From Metellina segmentata (Eukaryota; Arthropoda; Arachnida; Araneae; Tetragnathidae), in the NCBI GenBank assembly GCA_947359465.1, contig OX375876.1, positions 64,424,998-64,488,997 of the forward strand: 64,000 bases of DNA, read 5' to 3'. Each line of letters starts with the position of its first letter. The first letter of the stretch is position 1. Positions 56,351-64,000 of the stretch are shown piece by piece. The position numbers and the translations under genes are program-made. The notes beneath the pieces are model-generated. The model saw nothing but the letters and a program-made list of their open reading frames with translations, did not search any database and was not told the DNA's origin.

Positions 56351-59332
56351 ATATTTTTAATCAAAGAGTGTGTGGTGCTGTGACTTTATAATCACAGTTG
56401 GTCAGTTATTTTTCTAGCTATGTATTGTTTTCTTGGTAAAAAATGCTAAAAATTTCATTGGCAAACTATAAGGGGTGTTAAAAAATTCACGACTTATTAA
56501 GAGTTAACGCTTAATTAATGTTCCCTTTAAGATTAAATTTGCTACTCTATAAATATATGGTTTGACAAAATTAAGTGGTAAATCCACAATACAATAGTTT
56601 TGAATAGGCACAGAGGAAGAATTCTTATGCTTTATAAACAATTAATTTTTTTGCTTAGTTTCCTTTAAATGGTAAAATTTGAAAAAATGAAACAGGAAAC
56701 ACCAAATATTCATTTTTGTATAACTTAAAATTTAACAATTTAGGTGTTCAAGTGTTTAGGTTGGAATAAATATGATGGACTTGTGTATCCAACATACAAT
56801 CTTTAAATTCTGCAAGCAATTAAAAATTGAATCAATTGTTTGTTTTATAAATAAAAACTATCGGTATAAAAATGCGAATTTCTATTCAAGCAACATTGTA
56901 TTATATTAACTCATACGCTCTTTCAAATAAAGCGATTTAGATAAGTTTTAAATGATTTTTGCACACTTTCAATTACTATTAGCTGTTTATTAAAGTTTAA
57001 TTAGTGCCCTTTTGTTTAATATAGGAAATTCTATCCAATATATATACCATAGCTTTTTTCCCCAGATATCATTCTTTGATTTTCTACTACAGAGTTTTCA
57101 CAAACTATTCCTCTAAAAGGACCTTCCTTCCTTCGAATGGAAGCAGACCCCTCCGTACCGAGTTACTGAAAACCCACAGCGGATTAGCCGAAGCTAGGGA
57201 AAGCCTCTAATGAGAAATATTAGAAGTGGGCCTAACCATATGTGTTTTCCAAACACATGTTAACATTCGGAATTAAGCGGAATGTTTATAAGCTGTAATG
57301 AGGTTTCAAAATACTAATATACAGTTGTTTCTTTTATTATAGAATCATCCCAGAAGTGTATATAAATAACTGGAATGACCTTAGTCAGCAGTTAACACAT
57401 AGTATATCATTGTTTGTATTATATCGTTACCACTACCCCACAGGCGTCTTTCTGCATTTTAGTGATTTTCATCAAATTGCATTTTTTGGGTCACTGTATC
57501 ACACTGATAGTCTAAGGAAAAACGTAACACATCAACACTGATGCATAAACTCTGTTATGTAAAAGAAACAGTATATTTGAATATTAGATCACATTACAAA
57601 ATATCAATACCTTTATGTAAACTTTGCTGGGTCTTAAATATACATTCATTAATCAAACTAATTGTATAGTCCACATAAAAGTACAAATTAAATGTCATAC
57701 ATATGGAAATGAATATAAAATAATCAACAGAGAATATTCTACACTTGTACCAACCAAGACAAATAACCATCTAGCTCTAAACGATATGATAACAGCACAG
57801 CAAACGTCTATCTTATCTGTCTGCACAGATTCTGAGCTAACATCTTAAATCCCCAATGAAACACATGACTGTCTTATGCTGTTACATCGTCCATTTCTCA
57901 GCCTAGGCATTTGCTTTCATTGCAGCATTTTGTCTTTAGTTTCGGTACGGCCATCTATCTGTTCGCATAAATGTCGTCCTCTTCGTCCAATTCGTAAGGC
58001 GGAAAAGTTGATGACCAGCAAATAACTAAACGCAAATATGTCATATTTGCGTTTGAAACCGATGTTTGTTCTTATAGGTGAAAAATACTTTCAATTTAAG
58101 AAAGTATGGTAAATAAGCAGAGTTTTGAATAGGGAATGAATCCATCTAGATAATTTTTATATTTATTATAGGTAGAAATATTGTGTGCGTACCAAAATGC
58201 ATCATGTAAAGGTTTTTATTGATAACTTTTTGTCTAGAATGGGGGAGAAGAATTTTGAGAGATTACACAAGTACAGTTATTCACCCAAAGTTAAAGATTT
58301 CATTTTAATAAAGAACTAAATTCATGAAATTATCTGTCGAAAACGAACTAGTAATTCGAGTACTAGTCTGACTGAACTACTACGCAACTGTGAATGGCAA
58401 CGCTGTTACGATGTTGGAAAAATATTCTAAAAATATAATTATGATGACTTATTGATGCGTGCAGTTGGATTTCCTTCTTTTTTCTGTCATTCTGTATTTC
58501 TAAATTTATTATATATATTAATACTTTCAATTATATTCCGATTTAACTTTTAATCGCTGTTCCTGTCTTCTTTGCGTTGGCCTAATTTCACGAACTGGAG
58601 TGTCTTCATAGTGTAGTGGACACAGACCGGACCAATTTACCACTCAACTGGGATTTTGACTGAGGTAGGCCATTTAGATTAATTTTCCTACTAAACACTT
58701 ATCGTTTTAAGTGACATTATCTTTATCGTGTATTGGGATGCAAATATTTTAAGTACTAAAAACAAAAGTGATTTACTACCCCGTAATTTAACAGAATGCC
58801 CAATTTCAAGCATAAAGTAAGACACAAGTATTAATCTTATAAACCATAGTTTATGTTATAAGAGACTACCTCAAATTTTTTATCCATGTATTTAAATTTA
58901 AAAAAATGCTTGCATGATATGTAAATATCTGTTCAGTTTATAACCCATTTGAGTGAGTGTTTATTCAGAAACTTCAATACACATTGTTAAAGTTATATTT
59001 AAATATAACTTTATTCTTGAATGTATATAAATTCAAGAAAAAATAAAATAAATGAAAAATGTCACACAAAGTAGTGATAAAAATAATTATATAACATCAA
59101 ATAAGAACATCTAACAGGATATGAGTAGGAAAAAACATATGTTGATAACTTATATTGTACAATGGATTCAACTGTCTTGACTGATACTAAATTCTGAAAA
59201 AAAAATGCACTTCTTTACTTCTACTAACATAGCTCATATGTTTCGATAAAAATAAGCAATTTAAGAGAAGCGATGAGGTGAGCACTGAGAATTCAAAGAA
59301 AATGCAATTTCTTCAGAGACATCAAACGTATC
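56351..59332. other. AT-rich sequence, no supported gene
   Basis: Short frames at 57356-57541 and 57624-57848 have no domain signature. A GC-richer patch at 57121-57230 contains CTTCCTTCCTTCG. A weak tRNA-like stretch at 58598-58680 was considered and not called. Confidence 0.5.
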
Positions 59333-59513
59333 GGTGGAGTGGTCGTTCACGGTAAGACGTTTGTCGCCAAATCAAGATGGCGGCCGAATTCCGTAACAGC
59401 AGATAGGGTTGCTATAACAAAAACGGCAGATGTGAAGAAAATCCGCAAACGGTGAAGGTTACCATATTTGGCGACAAATCGCCTTCTTACCGTGAACGAC
59501 CACTCCACCAAGC
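59333..59513 (+). mobile_element. Foldback MITE, copy 1
   Basis: The left GGTGGAGTGGTCGTTCACGG and the same sequence read inward from 59513 match perfectly over 20 bases and on through GTAAGA; both arms then reach TTTGTCGCCAAAT (total about 40 bp). The 100-bp centre includes AACGGCAGATGTGAAGAAAA. No clear target duplication. Confidence 0.85.
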
Positions 59514-60583
59514 TAATGACGCAAATGAAAAGCGTCACACAAAAAAATAGAGAAAACGGTTGAATGTGTGTCGAGAACACAAACTGTAGTTTTGACGAGA
59601 ATACTCGGGCCTGGTTGAATTAAGGAATGAATTAATGACATAGGAAGTTTGAATGATTGTTAATTATGAATTTGTTAATTATGAATATTGAACCATAAAT
59701 TCACGGTTTAAACGAGTAATGTGGGAACAGCTACACTCTACGTTTATGATCGATGGCAACGGCCTTGGCGATTTGTTTTGGCGCACTTCTAAAGTCACCA
59801 AGGAACAAATTATTTTATAACAATTTTTCTGCCACAATTTTTTTTTCTTTTTACAACACACTTTTTAAACACATTTCAGTACGTTTTAAAAAGTATATTT
59901 TTTGAAAACTTTCACAAAAAGAAGTAAGCTTAAGCACATATCAAAACACATTTGTAAACTAGCAGAGAAACTAAGCTGAGAATGTTGGGTAATAATACCC
60001 TAAAACTTATCAAATACACTAAATACAGTCGGCATGTTGAAAAAAAGAAAAAGATTTAGAAAAGAAAAAAAGCAAGAAATAATACAACCTGATAACGTCA
60101 GAAAAATATAATGAAAACGCAAATGGTAAAAAAAAAAAAAAAAAACTCTTAATCTTATCGTGAAAACTATTATAATAAAATTAAAATTTCACAACTTTCA
60201 AAATACAAATAAATGGACCAATGATATGACAGAAAACTATTTAAAAGTATCAATGCAATCAAAGGATATTTTAAAAACAAAATAATCAATGGGTTGAAAG
60301 AAAAATTTCAAACGAATCAATGAAATCAAACAATTTTGACGGATTTTGCAAGAACTTTCTGGAATATTCAAAAAGAAAATTGAAAGTTTCCGTTTGCCAA
60401 GTTTGCTATGAAAACCACAACAACCGTAACGAAAGATGAGTTGCCTTAATTTATCGTTACTCGCTACTAGAAGTGCGCCAAAAAAGTCGCCAAGCCGTTG
60501 CCATCACTCATAAACGTAGAGTGCAGCTGTACCGTAATGTGCAATTTAATAATAGTATTGAAAAATTATTTTATTGATTAAAG

Positions 60584-60797
60584 GGTGGAACTGTCGTTCA
60601 CGGTAAAAAGGCGATTTGTCGCCAAATATGGTAACTTTCATCATTTGCGGTTTTTCTTCACATCTGCCGTTTTGTTATGGCGACCCTATCTGCAAAATTT
60701 CTCGCACTCCACGCTCTGAATGGTATTTTTTGCGTTGCTTCATAGGCGACAAAAATTAGTTGGCGACAAACGTCTTACCGTTAACGACAACTCCACC
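60584..60797 (-). mobile_element. Foldback MITE, copy 2 (inverted relative to copy 1)
   Basis: Outer arms GGTGGAACTGTCGTTCACGG (left) and GGTGGAGTTGTCGTTAACGG (right, read inward). The left arm carries the AAGGCGATTTGTCGCCAAAT version, which lies on the right in copy 1, so copy 2 is inverted. Shared centre sequence includes TTCTTCACATCTGCCGTTTT, plus about 35 bp absent from copy 1. Confidence 0.85.
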
Positions 60798-63700
60798 GAA
60801 TAAAGTACTGCGAGTGTAAAGCAGTTCAGAACTTTCGAATGCCACCACTTACGCAGTCCTTACTCCAAGAAATAAAACGTTACATTGATCCAAAGCTCTC
60901 CCAGTAACAGTAATCCAAAGCTCCCCCAGTAGCATTAAATTTCCACATATTTCGAGCCTCATCCTTGTGCTTGGTTAACCTTCGCAACTTGTCCAAGTTC
61001 ATGTCAGGTTCGGACATATTTCGTCTACATGACGCTTTATTTATCTTCAGGATGTTTTTGCTGGTTCTGAAATCTTAAAACAGAATAGATCTGAGTGCTT
61101 TTTGTAACTAGACATTTCATGCATGCTCTGAATACTGTTCCGATTTTAAAAACGTGTTCAGGTGAAAATAATATACTTAAAATAAAAATGCAGCGTGCAA
61201 CTGTGCATAAGCAGTAAACTGAACTTGATTGCATATTATTCAATAGATTTAACTTTACGCTCTTATACCGAACTCGAAAACAAAATGCACTTCTTTATTT
61301 CCCTCAACATCGCACAAACACTTTGGAAAAAAAAGCAGCATTTTAATAGACGTCGTGAGGTGCCGCTTCTAGAAACCTCGCCTCACACACCGAATCGTTC
61401 AAAGCAAAAGCAATTTGCTTTGTAAAACTGTGACTATTTCTTTACTTCTCCTCACGGTTAAATTGCCGACGTGAAAGCAGTTTAAATACGTCGTCACACA
61501 ATTACTTGCATAACAAACAGCCGTATCAGTTTAACTAGGAGGAACACGCATCGGCCGTATTTACTTATTTATTTTTATTTCTATTAACTTTCGTATTTTT
61601 TGGGAATGAAAACCCTTCGTTTCGTTGCCGAGAACCAGTATTTCAAGAAGCATTATGCATTTTGAATAAGGTCCATAAATTATGAAAGCGTTTACAATTC
61701 TTACTGAATCGCTAACATTAATTATTCAACTTCCCATTCCGCCATTTTTACGACGTCGGCACGGGGTTTTTGTATCGCTAAATTTGGAAAAGCCTTTTTG
61801 ATGAATGGTTCGGATATTGTTAATAGTTTTGCCATCCTATTCATTTCCTTGATAGATATTCATTTCGCGCTGCAAAAACACAGAAAAGAATTTGAATATT
61901 AAAGGAGTTAAATAACTAGTCACCTATGTTTGCAAAATACAGGATCTTAAGTTTTTAAATGTTTCTTATGAAATGGATTTATATACGGGAATGTAGAAAT
62001 TGTATAATCTACCCAATTTACTTGAATACCTTTCTTCTGATTATAAACCCATCGAAAAAGTATTTACTTATTACAATTGAATTTTTTTTCTGTAAGTAAA
62101 CTTTGATAAAAAATTAATAATCCTGGTGAATATCTTATTAATTTGTTCATTTTTCTTAAACACATTAAGCAACGATGCAACGCGCAGAAGACTTTTTAAG
62201 CCTTATATATATTTTAAACGCTTAGTAAAGAATGGATGCCGTATATTTAAGACACATCTTATGCCTTCATAAATAAATATCTTACATACGTAAGAAAATA
62301 TTCAGGAAGATTTGATACATATAAATCAGAATTGGGAATATTAATATCCAGTTAAAAGGTGCTTTTGTGTTTTATGAAATTTCATTTCCATATCATTATT
62401 TGTTCATTCGCATTTTATCTCAATTTTAAATTATTTAAGACAATACAGCAGTTCACCAGAGAAATGTGTGCTTTTTAAAATATGTAGTGCTTTTGTAAAA
62501 GCATAAAATAAAATTACAAAATTAATAAATTTAGAAATATGTTTTGATTTTTTCTATTAAAAGTATTCAAAAAAGCAGAAAGAGTTCATTCGAGTGAATT
62601 TTATGTTCAAATAATTGTTAATTATTAGTTTTTATAAAACGCTGCATCACAGTTTTATTTACAGGGAGTTATAGTTAAAATTATAATGGGATCATGCTAT
62701 TAATCATTACTACCCACCATTTATGTGATAACGATTGTTTCCAATTTAGCAAAATAATTACCGTATGCCGACAAAACAAACCGTGATATTGTATATATAA
62801 AATACGAAATTAATTAAAAGAGTATCTCAACATAGTTCCAAATTTTTTACATTATTAAAATGCCTCACATTGACACAGGAGAAATGCCATTTATAATTCG
62901 AGACTATGAGTCTTATATTGGTCGATTAATGTCAGTGATTTCTGGATTCCAATCAGTTTTGTACTTACTTTTTAATAATAAACCTAACGAGATGTGTGCT
63001 TGAAATCAAACATTCTAAAACAAGCTTCAATGATATGGCTTACTTCTGTTAATTAAATGCGAGGAATTTTTCTTTCGAACCTTATGAACAGAAATTGGAA
63101 ATCCAGCAAAGATTAATTGTTCTATTGTTTTAGAGGGTTTTCTCACTGAAACGAGTAAACAAATTGCGGATAAGTTAAATACTCCTTTAACAACATATTT
63201 TATCACCGTTTCAAAGATGTTTGGTCCTGATTTTTAAAACAAGCTGGACATGCTGAAATCGTAGTTGGCCGCAACCTTTACGAAAGCGGTTACCTAAGCA
63301 GAGAATAGCTTCTTCTTTTTATATCTCTACAGCTGTCTATACAATTATAACTAATATTGTGTTCATATAATACTTCAAATTAGAAGTGACGTGAAAAATT
63401 AAATTAATATATTTGTTAATTAGAAAGTTTCATTACACCTTTTAAACATAAGGTGATTTGGAGAAATGTAACTTCTCCATAGGTCTCTCTCAGGGTATTT
63501 CGAACATACTTGGCCAAATTGAAAAGGGGCGAAAATAAACATTTTTGTCCAACAATGAAACTAGAAATCTAGCATTTTAGGTGGTAAATGGCTGTTTAGG
63601 TTATACGCCAATCCCCGCTAGGAATTTCAACGTCAATATGCAAATCCGTTACCGACACCTTAAAAGCACTCTCAACCACCTAAACTTGGTATTTCTCAAT

Positions 63701-64000
63701 ACATATTCTTTGACAAAAATTGTTTATTTTGGGCACAAGTGCCATTATTTACAATTTGGTCAGAAATTTCGCAAAATAGCTTGAAGAGCAATACCCTGCA
63801 CAGTGAATTCAACTCTTTGCGGAATAAAAACCAGATAAATACTAGAGTGCAACTTATATTAGTTTATAAGTACTATTCTAAGCATTTTTGTACCTAAGTA
63901 TTTTACTACTTAGTTATACTACTTTAATTTTCATACCATCAAGTAGATGTAATACATTTTATTTCATTCTTAATAAATTTATTATGTTACGATAATAACT
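60798..64000. other. AT-rich sequence, no supported gene
   Basis: Possible decayed coding traces at 62860-63000 (MPHIDTGEMPFIIRDYESYI...) and 63140-63270 (TSKQIADKLNTPLTTYF, HTH-like) have no supporting catalytic motifs. A 67-codon frame at 63581-63784 lacks any signature. Confidence 0.45.

Larger units (their letters stand above)
59333..60797. repeat. Composite inverted-repeat structure of 1.46 kb
   Basis: Outside to inside: MITE copies 1 and 2 in inverted orientation (59333-59513 / 60584-60797), then a second pair of arms at about 59716-59800 and 60455-60540 that share CTACACTCTACGTTTATGA-like, GATGGCAACGGC, TTGGCGA and TTTTGGCGCACTTCTA. The loop (59801-60454) is AT-rich, with a poly-A tract at 60128-60146. 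The whole could fold into one long cruciform. Confidence 0.8.
59200..61430 (+). repeat. Weak direct repeat flanking the composite inverted repeat
   Basis: AAAATGCACTTCTTTACTTC near 59202 recurs as AAAATGCACTTCTTTATTTC near 61281, with looser similarity for another 100 bp (CAATTTAAGAGAAGCGATGAGGTG / CATTTTAATAGACGTCGTGAGGTG). It brackets the foldback structure, so it may be a duplicated host block or an outer element. Confidence 0.45.

Noticed and set aside
58598..58680. Weak tRNA-like stretch (ATAGTGTAGTGG then GGGATTTTGACTG)
   Set aside because: Box B is badly off consensus and no cloverleaf could be drawn.
62870..63290. Possible HTH-containing transposase traces (TSKQIADKLNTPLTTYF)
   Set aside because: No TIRs, no DDE motifs, and stops in all frames; could not be tied to a family.

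Overview
This is 64 kb of AT-rich eukaryotic DNA with no host protein-coding gene that I can defend. Long introns or intergenic space of an arthropod is the best reading. The mix of Ty3/gypsy, copia, mariner and several Tc1-like families, Helitron ends and a tRNA-headed SINE resembles orb-weaving spider genomes. That placement is inference from remembered family resemblance, not from a search.

Layout. 0-1 kb: possible piggyBac-like relic. 1.03-1.31 kb: tRNA-derived SINE (minus). 1.32-3.69 kb: Tc1-like element (minus) whose 3' half is tandemly triplicated. 4.5-5.1 kb: diverged tandem repeat and a GC-rich patch. 5.7 kb: possible Helitron end. 6.4-10.9 kb: decayed Ty3/gypsy element (minus; gag, protease, RT, RNase H, integrase) with a duplicated integrase zinc-binding segment. 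11.0-12.1 kb: copy 1 of a 1.1 kb repeat, whose copy 2 lies at 24.4-25.5 kb. 12.6-14.4 kb: array of about 270-bp units. 15.98-16.54 kb: non-autonomous hAT-type element. 16.67-17.64 kb: non-autonomous Helitron (minus). 20.05-20.42 kb: promoter-like segment before a small ORF. 21.7-24.05 kb: copia pol relic split by a mariner (22.0-23.35 kb). 27.15-28.63 kb: full-length Tc1-like element (plus). 29.11-30.68 kb: a second Tc1-like family (minus). 30.8-31.26 kb: a third Tc1-like relic. 32.0-34.3 kb: tandem array. 36.19-36.79 kb: internally deleted Tc1-like element. 42.1-42.55 kb: about 84-bp array. 42.75-43.53 kb: MITE inside a minisatellite. 46.76-47.70 kb: TTAA-flanked MITE. 52.4-56.4 kb: GC-richer DNA with local duplications. 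59.33-60.80 kb: large composite inverted repeat. The remainder is AT-rich with nothing recognisable.

The most unusual signal is a short repeat with a near-palindromic GACGAGATACCTCGTC core in units of about 43 bp. It forms five clusters plus one fragment between 32 and 56 kb, in both orientations, and several copies share one terminal motif (CTCCTGGTGGC-like).

All transposase and polymerase frames carry stops, frameshifts or lost catalytic residues, so nothing here looks able to move by itself. The genes do not act together; the window is a record of successive insertion, nesting and local tandem duplication.
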